37,517 nt of DNA from Alphaproteobacteria bacterium (GCA_019239415.1 JAFAZW010000097.1:1-37517); one strand, 5' to 3'. Shown: positions 16,096-25,311, counted from the stretch's first letter. The notes: generated from the sequence alone by a model not told the origin. Numbers and translations are program-made.

Positions 16096-16599
16096 ATGGC
16101 CGACCAGCAGGTGTTTCCCGTCAACGCGGTCAACGTCATCCGGACGGCCCAGCAGATCAACGTCCAGCTCTCCTCGATGGCCGACCAGAAGGCGAGCATC
16201 CTGATGGGCGCCGCGTTCGTCATCTTCACGATCGCGATCAACCAGGCGCACGGCGCGCTGCCGCCGCTGCCGCTGCTGATCCTCGGCGCGTCGGCCTTCG
16301 TCGCGGCGGTCTGCGCGGTGCTGGCGATCATGCCGGCGGTGGGCGCGAAGCCGCGCGGGCCCGCCAACCTCCTTTTCTTCGGCGCCTTCGCCCACCTCTC
16401 CGAGGAGGCGTTCACCGAGGCCATGCTCGAGGTCGTCCGCACCGACGAGAGCGCCTATCGCGCGATGCTGCGCGACATGCACCAGAACGGGGTGGTGCTC
16501 GCCCGCAAGAAGTACCGGATGCTCGGCTGGGCCTACCGCGCCTTCCTCGCCGGCCTCACCGGCAGCCTCGCCGCCTTCGTGGCCGAGCGCCTTATCTGA
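16096..16599 (+). CDS. Pycsar-effector-like two-helix membrane protein (DUF5706/PycTM family)
   Basis: A 167-residue protein. The first 35 residues form a helix with IRTAQQINVQLSSMADQKASILMG, the signature I associate with PycTM effectors; two transmembrane helices follow (about 36-54 and 60-80), then a cytoplasmic helical part and a last hydrophobic segment (AFLAGLTGSLAAFVAERLI). In Pycsar anti-phage defence, related proteins are activated by cCMP or cUMP and damage the membrane. No nucleotide cyclase is nearby, and chromosomal solo relatives are common, so a defence role is unproven. It reads opposite to its neighbours; its stop overlaps the cerR stop by 8 bases. Confidence 0.78.
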   Translation: MADQQVFPVNAVNVIRTAQQINVQLSSMADQKASILMGAAFVIFTIAINQAHGALPPLPLLILGASAFVAAVCAVLAIMPAVGAKPRGPANLLFFGAFAHLSEEAFTEAMLEVVRTDESAYRAMLRDMHQNGVVLARKKYRMLGWAYRAFLAGLTGSLAAFVAERLI

Positions 16600-17527
16600 G
16601 CCAGCCCTCGGCGCGGTACCAGTCCGCCGTCTCCTTGAGCCCCGTGGCCGTCCTCACCCGCGGCGTCCACAAAGTGGCGGGCGGGCGGCGTTCGGCGGCG
16701 ACCACCCAGTCGGGGTGGCAGAAATAGCGGACCCGGTCGGCGGTGAGCTTGGCGTTCTTGCGGCGCACCATCCGGTCCAGCCGGGAGGCGATCCGCATCA
16801 CCGGCCGCGGCATCGCCACCGTCGCCGCGCGCTTGCCGTAGAGGCGCCCGAGCGTGCGGGCGAAATGACGATGCTCCCAGCCGCCCTCGCGCCCGTCGTC
16901 GGGCTCGTACATCTCGCCCCAGGTGTCGGGCTCGTCGAGGAGGGCGAGGAGCAGGCGGCACAGGTCCCCGACGTGGATCACCGAGAAATGTCCGCGCGGC
17001 GGCAGTGCGACGATCCCGCGCCGCGCCATCCGGAACAGCTCGAACGTCTCCCTGTCCCCCGGCCCGTAGACCGCCGGCGGGCGGACGATCGTCCAGTCGA
17101 GGCCGGAGGCGGCAACCAGCTTTTCCGACCGCATCTTCGACCAGCCGTAGGCGGAAAGCTCCGGCTCCCGGGCCGCGAGGCTGGAGACGTGGACGAACCG
17201 CCGCACCCCGGCCTTGCGTGCCGCATCGATGATCGCCGCCGTGCCGGCCACGTTCACCGCCTCGAAGTCGCCGCGGGTGCGGCCGTTGATCATGCCGGCG
17301 ACGTGGATGACCGCATCGGCGCCGGTGCAGAGCTTCAAGAGGGTCTCCGGCCGGTCGAGCGCGCCGTCGACCCAGGCGATCTCGTCCTCCGGCGGCTTCC
17401 ACCCCCGGGTCAGCGCGCGCACGTCGTAGCCCTGGTCGATCGCGAGGCGCAGCAGGTGCGAGCCGACGAAGCCGGTGCCGCCGGTCACGCCAAGCGTGCG
17501 GATCTTCCTAGAGCGGCGGCGGTTCAC
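16592..17527 (-). CDS. cerR: NAD(P)-dependent epimerase/dehydratase-type reductase, CerR-like (ceramide reductase candidate)
   Basis: A 311-residue extended short-chain dehydrogenase. The Rossmann motif TGGTGFVGSHLLRLA is at residues about 14-28, then DAVIHVAGMINGRTRGDFEAVNVAGT, VHVSSLAAREP, and the catalytic Tyr-x-x-x-Lys as YGWSKMRSE, followed by WTIVRPPAVYGPGD. In Caulobacter the CerR epimerase-family protein reduces the keto-ceramide in sphingolipid synthesis (established, from memory). Linkage to spt and the acyl carrier protein supports the same role here. The GTG at 17527 is selected because SD GGGGAGGA lies 5 bases upstream and the Rossmann fold begins shortly after; the SD belongs to repeat family B. 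The 3' end overlaps the convergent PycTM-like gene by 8 bases. Confidence 0.85.
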   Translation of the reverse strand: MNRRRSRKIRTLGVTGGTGFVGSHLLRLAIDQGYDVRALTRGWKPPEDEIAWVDGALDRPETLLKLCTGADAVIHVAGMINGRTRGDFEAVNVAGTAAIIDAARKAGVRRFVHVSSLAAREPELSAYGWSKMRSEKLVAASGLDWTIVRPPAVYGPGDRETFELFRMARRGIVALPPRGHFSVIHVGDLCRLLLALLDEPDTWGEMYEPDDGREGGWEHRHFARTLGRLYGKRAATVAMPRPVMRIASRLDRMVRRKNAKLTADRVRYFCHPDWVVAAERRPPATLWTPRVRTATGLKETADWYRAEGWLR

Positions 17528-17532
17528 TCGCT

Positions 17533-17551
17533 CCTCCCCGGAACGGGGAGG
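17533..17551 (-). promoter_or_regulatory. cerR ribosome binding site inside a GC-rich hairpin
   Basis: In the cerR direction CCTCCCCGTTCCGGGGAGG forms an 8-bp stem with a 3-base loop. The 3' arm GGGGAGG is the Shine-Dalgarno site of the GTG-started cerR gene, five bases further on. It is the same arrangement as in front of spt, supplied by the second copy of the same repeat. Confidence 0.6.
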
Positions 17552-17660
17552 AGGACCGCGCGGAGCGCGGTGGAGGGGGCCCACCGCTCCGCCGCGTCGG
17601 AGTTCGGGCCCCCTCCACCACGCCCTTGCGGGCGCGGTCCCCCTCCCCGTTCCGGGGAGG
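17533..17660. repeat. palindromic repeat, family B copy 2 (between obgE and cerR)
   Basis: A 128-bp imperfect palindrome with end hairpins CCTCCCCG-GAA-CGGGGAGG (17533-17551) and CCTCCCCG-TTC-CGGGGAGG (17642-17660). Internal arms ACCGCGCGGAGCGCGGTGGA and CCCCCTCCACCACGCC..GGCGCGGTCCCCC correspond to those of copy 1 (15601-15713), while the central 30 bases differ. It fills the gap between the obgE stop and the cerR start exactly. Confidence 0.85.
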
Positions 17661-17663
17661 AGC

Positions 17664-19064
<1,401 letters not shown>

Positions 19065-19068
<4 letters not shown>

Positions 19069-19673
19069 CCGCCGGACGCGGGAATGTCGGGATGGGTGGC
19101 GAGGAGGTGGCGGACGGCGAGCTCGCGCGCCTTCGCGCGCGGCAGGCCGAGCGCCGCGGTCATCGGGCCGCCGAGCAGCGAATCGCCCAGCGCGGCGAGC
19201 ACCAGCCACAAGGTCGTGTCGGCGACCGGCCGGTCCTCATGGCCTTCGACGAGCTGGTCCACGAGGCGGTGGATCGCTTCGAGGACCGGGTCGAGCGCAT
19301 CGCGGTTGCCCGAGAGAATCATCCAGGCCGCGAGCTGTCCGGCGCCTTCGCGGTCGAACGCGTCGAACGCGCCCTCGACGATTTCGCGGGGATCGGCCTT
19401 GCCTTCGCGGGCGAGGGCGACGGAGCGGCCGATCGCCGCCGTCACCCGCTCGCCGATATCCCGCGCCAGCGCCGCCTGCAGGCCGGCCGCCGAGCCGAAA
19501 TGGTGGAGGAGGTTCGCATGGGTGCGGCTCATTCGTCCCGCCACCGCCTTGAGCGTGACGGCCTGCGGTCCCGCTTCCAGCAGCAGTGCCCGCGCCGCCT
19601 CGATCGCCGCGGCCCGGCTCTCGCCGGGGCTCAGCCGCGCTCGGCTATTGACAGGTGTGTCAGTAGTGGCCAT
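19065..19673 (-). CDS. TetR/AcrR-family transcriptional regulator
   Basis: A 202-residue regulator. The N-terminal HTH reads AAIEAARALLLEAGPQAVTLKAVAGRMSRTHANLLHHFGSAAGLQAALARDI, with the recognition helix around SRTHANLLHHFGS. The C-terminal ligand-binding part is helical (WMILSGNRDALDPVLEAIHRLVDQLV). It is divergent from the metal-dependent hydrolase gene, with 23 bases between starts, and overlaps the downstream VOC gene. The ATG at 19673 is preferred; one at 19715 would lie inside the other gene. A TGACA-GGTG-TGTCA inverted repeat (19649-19662), within codons 4-9 under this start, is a likely operator. The ligand is unknown. Confidence 0.9.
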
Positions 19674-19676
19674 GGT
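19648..19676 (+). promoter_or_regulatory. probable TetR operator and divergent promoter region
   Basis: A consensus -35 TTGACA (19648-19653) faces the hydrolase gene, with a weak -10 candidate CATGGT 17 bases later (19671-19676). The inverted repeat TGACA-GGTG-TGTCA (19649-19662) overlaps the -35 directly, the usual placement for TetR-type repression. The motif also lies inside the start of the TetR gene itself, so the protein would bind within its own 5' coding region. Confidence 0.5.
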
Positions 19677-19696
19677 CACCGTTGGAGATACATCAG

Positions 19697-20523
19697 ATGG
19701 CGAGCAAAGCGACACCCCTGGACCTCACCATCACGCCGCGCGACCGGCGCTTCGGCCGCGGTGCGCGCACCGAGCGCTGGTGGCTCGGCGGCAATCCTAT
19801 GCGACGGCGCTGTACAATGCGCTGTCGGTGACCTTCCCCAAGGGCGAGGCCTATTTCGTGGAGAGCGTCCGCGCGTTCCGGGTGGGCGCCCCGCCGAAGC
19901 TCGCCGCCGAGATCAAGGCCTTCACCACCCAGGAGGTGATGCACAGCCGCGAGCATGTCCAGTTCAATCGCCGCGCGGTCGATGCGGGGTACGACATCTC
20001 GCGGCTCGAGAAGCAGGTCGAGGAGCGTCTCGCCATTTCCCGCGCCCGTCCACCGATCGTCAACCTCGCCGCCACGATGGCGCTCGAGCATTTCACCGCG
20101 ATCCTCGCCCACGCTTTGCTCAGCGACCCGCGGCACCTCGCCGGCGCCGACCCCGAATCCGCCGCCCTGTGGCGCTGGCACTCGATCGAGGAGATCGAGC
20201 ACAAGGGTGTCGCCTACGACACGTGGCTGCACGCGACGCAGCACTGGCCGCGCTTCAAGCGCTGGGCGGTCAAGGCGCGGGTGATGCTGTTCGTGACGCG
20301 CAACTTCCTCGTCGACCGCACCGCCGGCGCCCTCGATCTCCTCGCCCAGGACGGGATCACCGGCCCGCGCGCCTGGGCCGGCCTGTTCTGGCACGCCTTC
20401 GTCCGTCCGGGCATGGTCCGCAGGATCCTCGGCGCCTGGGCGAGCTTCTTCCTCCCCCGCTTCCATCCCTGGAACCACGACGACCGCGCCCTCATCGCCA
20501 AGGCCGAAGCGGCTTTGGCGTAG
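19697..20523 (+). pseudogene. predicted metal-dependent hydrolase (PF10118-like), frameshifted near codon 33
   Basis: From ATG 19697 the frame reads MASKATPLDLTITPRDRRFG through TERWWLGGNP and then hits a stop about 10 codons on. Continuing one frame away at 19798 the protein resumes as YATALYNALSVTFPKGEAYFVESVRAF and runs to TAG at 20523 with EVMHSREHVQFN, MALEHFTAIL and WRWHSIEEIEHKGVAYD, the Glu/His motifs of this membrane-associated hydrolase family. One base is missing near 19796-19797 (AATCC before TAT). Without it the gene would encode about 275 residues. The rest is intact, so a recent mutation or a sequence error is likely. It is divergently controlled by the TetR gene. Confidence 0.75.
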
Positions 20524-20527
20524 ATTT

Positions 20528-20553
20528 GCCTCCCCATCTCGCGATGGGGAGGC
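20528..20553. terminator. hairpin between convergent hydrolase and GNAT genes
   Basis: GCCTCCCCAT (20528-20537) pairs with ATGGGGAGGC (20544-20553) around a CTCGCG loop, a 10-bp perfect stem. It sits 4 bases after the hydrolase stop and 3 before the GNAT stop, so it may terminate both genes. No T-run follows. The CCTCCCC/GGGGAGG ends resemble the family B repeat ends. Confidence 0.55.
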
Positions 20554-20556
20554 AGA

Positions 20557-21099
20557 TCATGCCGCGATCGCCACGGTGTCCTCCTCCGCCAGATCCAGCT
20601 CCAGGAGCCGGCACGGCACCTCGTGACCCCGCGCCAGGCTCTGCCGCGGGACGACACGACCGGTCGGCCGGAACCCGAGCTTCTCCAGCACCCGGCCCGA
20701 CGCCGGATTGTCGACGAAGTGCCCGGAGCCGAGCCGCGGCAGACGCAACGTGTCGCGCGCGGCGGCGATCATCGCCCGGCCCGCCTCCGTGGCGATACCC
20801 TGACCCCAGCGCGCACGGGCGATCCAGTAGCCGAGCTCGGCTCCGCCCTCGTCGCTGCGATGCACGCCGATGCCCCCAACCAGCTCCGGCGTCCCGTCCC
20901 TTCTCAGGAAGATGAGTGAGGACGGCCAGGCCGGATCCTGCGGCTGCGCGAGCCACTCCTCCGCCATCTCCATCCGGTACGGCCAGGGCAGGCGCGCGAG
21001 GTTACGGGCGATCCCCTCGTCGGCGACCGCGCGGAACAGGGCCGGCGCATCCTCGCGCCAGCCGGGCCGTAGCAGCAGTCTCTTCGTCCTCGCGAACAT
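20557..21099 (-). CDS. GNAT-family N-acetyltransferase (RimJ/RimL-like)
   Basis: A 180-residue acetyltransferase starting [21 protein letters not shown], the standard opening of the RimJ/RimL-like (Acetyltransf_3) branch. The acetyl-CoA loop region is [27 protein letters not shown], and the last motif is [20 protein letters not shown]. Acceptor unknown: relatives act on ribosomal protein N-termini, amino groups of small molecules or antibiotics. It lies behind the rpmA terminator on the same strand, so it needs its own promoter. The start matches the family. Confidence 0.92.
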   Translation of the reverse strand: MFARTKRLLLRPGWREDAPALFRAVADEGIARNLARLPWPYRMEMAEEWLAQPQDPAWPSSLIFLRRDGTPELVGGIGVHRSDEGGAELGYWIARARWGQGIATEAGRAMIAAARDTLRLPRLGSGHFVDNPASGRVLEKLGFRPTGRVVPRQSLARGHEVPCRLLELDLAEEDTVAIAA

Positions 21100-21170
21100 G
21101 GTCCGTCTCCCTTTCCGCCCCGCCGGTGCCCGTCTTCGGGGACACCTTCGCGACTGTTTCGAGGGAGAAA

Positions 21171-21205
21171 TGAAAAAGGGAGAGGAACCGGGCGGCTCCT
21201 CTCCC
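21171..21205 (-). terminator. rho-independent terminator of the rplU-rpmA operon
   Basis: On the minus strand GGGAGAGGA (21205-21197) pairs with TCCTCTCCC (21186-21178) around a 10-base loop, followed directly by TTTTT (21177-21173). The 9-bp stem plus T-run is a textbook intrinsic terminator, 69 bases past the rpmA stop. Confidence 0.85.
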
Positions 21206-21273
21206 TCGAAATTTCGGATCTCAACCGAGTCCTGGAGCCGCCCCTCCCGGGAACGGCCCGTCCTCGGCCGTTC

Positions 21274-21546
21274 CTATTCCGCCGCCTCGGCGGCCGACAT
21301 CTCGACGCACACATATTTGCGGCCGAGACGCCCGTCGCGAAACGCGACGCGCCCGTCGGTAAGCGCGAAGAGGGTATGGTCCTTGCCCATGCCGACGCCC
21401 GCGCCCGGATACCATTTGGTCCCGCGCTGGCGCACGATGATGTTGCCGGCGAGCACCTGCTCTCCGCCGAACTTCTTGACGCCGAGGCGCCGGCCCGCGC
21501 TGTCGCGGCCGTTGCGGGAGGAACCGCCTGCTTTCTTATGTGCCAT
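21274..21546 (-). CDS. rpmA: 50S ribosomal protein L27
   Basis: L27 reaches the peptidyl transferase centre of the large subunit. The 90-residue protein starts [28 protein letters not shown], the canonical L27 N-terminus, and has [29 protein letters not shown]. The start Met is followed directly by Ala-His-Lys-Lys-Ala, without the extra leader that Firmicutes cleave off. It lies 25 bases after rplU in the usual rplU-rpmA pair and ends before a clear terminator. Confidence 0.98.
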   Translation of the reverse strand: MAHKKAGGSSRNGRDSAGRRLGVKKFGGEQVLAGNIIVRQRGTKWYPGAGVGMGKDHTLFALTDGRVAFRDGRLGRKYVCVEMSAAEAAE

Positions 21547-21571
21547 CGCTCTTCTCTAGCTCGTCTCGTGT

Positions 21572-22108
21572 TTACGCGGTCTTATCAGAAGCCGGCTTCT
21601 TCGTCGAAGCCTTCTTCGTCGTCTTGGGGGCGTCGACCTGCTCGCTCGCGGTCGGCTCGCTCTTCGCCGGCGCGGCGGCCTTGGGAGCCTTCGCCTTCGT
21701 CGGAGCCTCCGCGGCAGGGGCCCCGGCGGCCGGAGCGGCGGCGGCGGGCGCCTCGTTCTCGGCGGGGGCCGGAGCGGCCTTGGCCTTCTTCGCCGGCTTC
21801 TCGGCCTGCTCGGCGCCGATGCCGACGATCCTCAGGATCGTGTGCTGCTGGCGGTGGCCCTGCTTGCGCCGGTAATTGTGGCGGCGGCGCTTCTTGAAGA
21901 CGATGACCTTCTCGGCCTTCGCCTGGGCGATGATCTCCGCGGCGACGGTGAGGCCGTCGGTCGGGCGCAGCTCGGAGCCCTCGCCGGCGAGCAGGATGTC
22001 GCCCAGCTGGATGGTGTCGCCGGCCTCGCCCGCGAGCTTCTCGACGACGATCTTGTCTCCGGCGGCGACGCGATACTGCTTGCCGCCCGTGCGCACGACT
22101 GCGAACAT
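21572..22108 (-). CDS. rplU: 50S ribosomal protein L21 with long Ala/Lys/Pro-rich C-terminal tail
   Basis: The first 100 residues are standard L21: [23 protein letters not shown], and the RNA-binding block [26 protein letters not shown]21 binds 23S rRNA in the large subunit. At 178 residues the protein is about 75 longer than the Escherichia coli type. The tail (about residues 101-178) is low complexity: [37 protein letters not shown], then [19 protein letters not shown] recall similar tails in other alphaproteobacteria; it is probably disordered and basic. First gene of the rplU-rpmA operon. Confidence 0.97.
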   Translation of the reverse strand: MFAVVRTGGKQYRVAAGDKIVVEKLAGEAGDTIQLGDILLAGEGSELRPTDGLTVAAEIIAQAKAEKVIVFKKRRRHNYRRKQGHRQQHTILRIVGIGAEQAEKPAKKAKAAPAPAENEAPAAAAPAAGAPAAEAPTKAKAPKAAAPAKSEPTASEQVDAPKTTKKASTKKPASDKTA

Positions 22109-22167
22109 GGCTCTCTCAAATCTCGAATGAATATGCCCGCCGGGCGGTCCCGGCAGGAGGAAGCGCG

Positions 22168-22196
22168 CAGCTAGGTCATGAGGGGCGGGTTGTCAA
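22168..22196 (-). promoter_or_regulatory. probable rplU-rpmA promoter
   Basis: On the minus strand TTGACA (22196-22191) is a perfect -35, followed after 17 bases by TAGCTG (22173-22168), a partial -10 as often tolerated in alphaproteobacteria. Transcription would start near 22161, leaving a leader of about 50 bases before the rplU ATG at 22108. Confidence 0.5.
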
Positions 22197-22401
22197 CGGG
22201 CCGGGGCCCCGCAACGATCCGGTCAGCCTCGGAACCGCTTCACCGCAAACAGAATTCCAGCGACGAGTTCATTCGGGTCGTGTAACATCATCGCGCGAGT
22301 TGTGGGGAAGACTCGGGGAAGCAACCCTTCGTGTACCGAGGGCGAGCGCCCAGCGAATCGCCTGTCTGTTCAGTCAGCGTCCTGTCGACACTCGAGCGCC
22401 G

Positions 22402-22421
22402 GCCGGCCGAATTCGGCCGGC
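22402..22421. promoter_or_regulatory. perfect 20-bp palindrome next to the ribosome binding site of the orphan gene
   Basis: GCCGGCCGAATTCGGCCGGC is identical to its reverse complement. It ends one base before the GAAGGAGA Shine-Dalgarno sequence (22423-22430) of the ATG at 22436. As RNA it would form an 8-bp GC stem with an AATT loop beside the SD; as DNA it could be a dimeric-repressor site. Confidence 0.65.
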
Positions 22422-22435
22422 TGAAGGAGATTCCG

Positions 22436-24040
22436 ATGCCGAACCAGAAGGTCGAAATCGTCACCTCGAAGTTCACGTCCATGATGCAGGGGTTCGGCTA
22501 CCTCGGTCAGGTTGCCGCGGCCGCCCAGACCGGCTTTGCGGTCTACAACCTGATAAAAGGGGGCGGCAAGTCGGACACGGACCGCATGATCGAAGCGATC
22601 GAGCGCATGACGCGCGAGCTCGTGGCCAAGCTTCAGGAGGTGGCGGACGTCGGCCGGGACGGAACCAGGATCAACCTGTGGAGCAAGAACCGGGCGAAGC
22701 TGATCGAATGCAAGACGAAGATCGTGGCGAGAGCGCGCGAGTTCGCCACCTACGATCAGTTCACCCACAGGGTCGTGGTCGACGGCGACTGGGTGTCGGT
22801 TGCGGCGTGGTGCAAGCCCGACACCGGGGCGCTGGCGGACCTGCATCAGGCGTTGCGCGACATCTCCTTGCTGCTCAGCACCTCGACTTTCGAGACGAAG
22901 AACGCGATCGAGGAGTGGGACGATCTCGTGAAGAGCGGGACCGTTTATCGGGTGCTGGGCCTCACGCGCGAGACCCGTTTCAGCCTGATGTTCGCCTGGT
23001 TCCAGTCGATCTGCTCGATCGTGCAGATGGCGACCTACGTCTACAATGCCGCTCTTACGCTTTACCGACAGGCGTCCCTGTCGGGAGAGGAACTGGCCGA
23101 CCTCGACAAGGCGCTCGACGATCTGTGGGGACGCGAGGTGGCGGATCTCGACACCATGCTCGAGGAATTGGGTCGGATGAGCTACGTCGATGCCGAGGGG
23201 AAGACGCAGCCGGGCTATGGCGTCTGGGCGATCTTCGAGGCCAAGTTCGAGGAGATCCTCACCACGTCGATCAACGAGGACAGCGACAATCGCGCGTACA
23301 TCAACAGCTACAGCGATCCGGCCGATCACCTCGCCGAATTCAGCAGGGACCACCGCTTTCTCAGCGGCGGGTTTGGAATGGATCGCGACGCCAATTGCTA
23401 TGTCGCAGGGCTCGAAATCGACTATTCGAAGCAGCATTCCGGCTGGCGGCTCATGGCGACCGTGGTGAAGGTGAACGACGACGGTTCCAGTTCCGTCTGG
23501 CGGGAGGCGACGGACGATCCGAAAATCGTAGCGGACTGGGGCATGTCCTGGGATCGCGGCGGCTGGATTCCAGCCTATACCAGGCTCGGCGCCGGCGCGG
23601 TCAGGCCCCCGGACGTCGCCTTGTCGCATAACGAGGCGCTCGTCGTCACCGGCTACTGCATTGCCGGGCCTGACGACGCCCGGTCGATCACGCTCGCATT
23701 CGGGCGCCTCACCATCGGTCCCGAGGGGAAGATAACGGTCGCCCGGCTTCCCGATGCTCTGAGCAGTCTGCCGCGGCCGGACCCTCACGTGGACACCTTC
23801 ATGCTGAGGCATGACGTGGACAAGCTGCACCGCGGCATCGCGGGAACCAGGTCCCTGTTTCCGCTGACCGAGGCAAGCTTCGGGCGGGTCAACAAATATG
23901 AGCTCAACGTTCGCGCCGGGTGCGGCTGGCGGGCGTTCCGCGCCGACGTTTTCCAGCCGGCCTATCTCAAGCGCTACAGCCCGAAGCTGCCGGGCGAGGC
24001 CGGCGAAACCGAACTATGGCCGGAGAACCTTGCCATCTAG
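22436..24040 (+). CDS. orphan 534-residue protein, helical N-terminal half and beta-rich C-terminal half
   Basis: I do not recognise this gene. The ATG at 22436 has a good SD (AAGGAGA). Residues 1-45 have a hydrophobic stretch (GFGYLGQVAAAAQTGFAVYNLI). Residues 45-270 are strongly helical, with AERMTRELVAKLQEVAD-type amphipathic repeats and a hydrophobic segment FSLMFAWFQSICSIVQMATYVY near 190. The second half (about 320-534) has alternating strand-like segments rich in Trp, Tyr and Gly (GWRLMATVVKVNDDGSSSVW, GMSWDRGGWIPAYTRL). Helical bundle plus beta domain is the plan of many alpha-helical pore-forming toxins, but this is only an analogy. Base composition looks less GC-rich than the neighbours, suggesting transfer. 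No signal peptide. Confidence 0.8.
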   Translation: MPNQKVEIVTSKFTSMMQGFGYLGQVAAAAQTGFAVYNLIKGGGKSDTDRMIEAIERMTRELVAKLQEVADVGRDGTRINLWSKNRAKLIECKTKIVARAREFATYDQFTHRVVVDGDWVSVAAWCKPDTGALADLHQALRDISLLLSTSTFETKNAIEEWDDLVKSGTVYRVLGLTRETRFSLMFAWFQSICSIVQMATYVYNAALTLYRQASLSGEELADLDKALDDLWGREVADLDTMLEELGRMSYVDAEGKTQPGYGVWAIFEAKFEEILTTSINEDSDNRAYINSYSDPADHLAEFSRDHRFLSGGFGMDRDANCYVAGLEIDYSKQHSGWRLMATVVKVNDDGSSSVWREATDDPKIVADWGMSWDRGGWIPAYTRLGAGAVRPPDVALSHNEALVVTGYCIAGPDDARSITLAFGRLTIGPEGKITVARLPDALSSLPRPDPHVDTFMLRHDVDKLHRGIAGTRSLFPLTEASFGRVNKYELNVRAGCGWRAFRADVFQPAYLKRYSPKLPGEAGETELWPENLAI

Positions 24041-24055
24041 CCGGCCGAGCCCGCG

Positions 24056-24442
24056 TCAGTGCCGGTGCTGGGCCTTCAGCCGGTACCGGCCCTTCGCCAC
24101 CGTGTCGAACATGCCCTTGATCGCCGGATGGTCGACCGGTTCGTCGCTCTCGTCGGCGAGGAGGTTCTGCTGGCTGACATAGGCGACGTAGCTGCCTTCG
24201 CCATTCTCGGCGAGCAGGTGGTAGAAGGGCTGGTCGCGGCCGGGGCGGATGTCCTCGGGGATCGCCTCGTACCATTCCTCGGAGTTGGCGAAGACCGGGT
24301 CGATGTCGAAGACCACGCCGCGGAAGTCGAACAACCGGTGCCGCACCACGTCGCCGATCGAGAAAAGGGCATGGGCGACCGGCGGCGCCATGAGCGCGGC
24401 GGCCGCCATGTCGGCGGGAGCGGTGTCGGGTCGCGGTACCAT
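24056..24442 (-). CDS. hspQ: heat shock protein HspQ
   Basis: HspQ (YccV, hemimethylated-DNA-binding family) is a small heat-induced protein that in Escherichia coli helps degrade mutant DnaA and stimulates Lon. The core is unmistakable: FSIGDVVRHRLFDFRGVVFDIDPVF, EEWYEAIPEDIRPGRDQPFYHLLAEN, SYVAYVSQQNLL and HPAIKGMF. The longest start (24442) gives 128 residues, with AGGAGG one base before it; ATGs at 24409 or 24388 would give lengths closer to the E. coli protein and are possible. It is convergent with the orphan gene at 22436, 15 bases between stops. Confidence 0.92.
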   Translation of the reverse strand: MVPRPDTAPADMAAAALMAPPVAHALFSIGDVVRHRLFDFRGVVFDIDPVFANSEEWYEAIPEDIRPGRDQPFYHLLAENGEGSYVAYVSQQNLLADESDEPVDHPAIKGMFDTVAKGRYRLKAQHRH

Positions 24443-24517
24443 GCCTCCTATTTAGGCGCTCGCGCGGGCGAGGCAAGGAAGCGGCCAAGCCGCCCTGCGG
24501 CGAGCTCAGGACACGCC

Positions 24518-24546
24518 TTGGCAAGGCCGGTTGCATCCGCTAGAGG
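24518..24546 (+). promoter_or_regulatory. probable tRNA-Ser promoter
   Basis: TTGGCA (24518-24523) and TAGAGG (24541-24546) are separated by exactly 17 bases and face the tRNA gene. Transcription would start near 24553, giving a leader of about 75 bases before the mature tRNA, processed by RNase P. The perfect palindrome CCCGTCAGCTGACGGG (24578-24593) lies in that leader. Confidence 0.45.
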
Positions 24547-24629
24547 CGCCGGCCTGTCGACCAGCCCCGGCCGGGCTCCCGTCAGCTGACGGGCACCCTC
24601 ACGCCGGGGCGATCTCAGCCGAGAGATGC

Positions 24630-25311
<682 letters not shown>

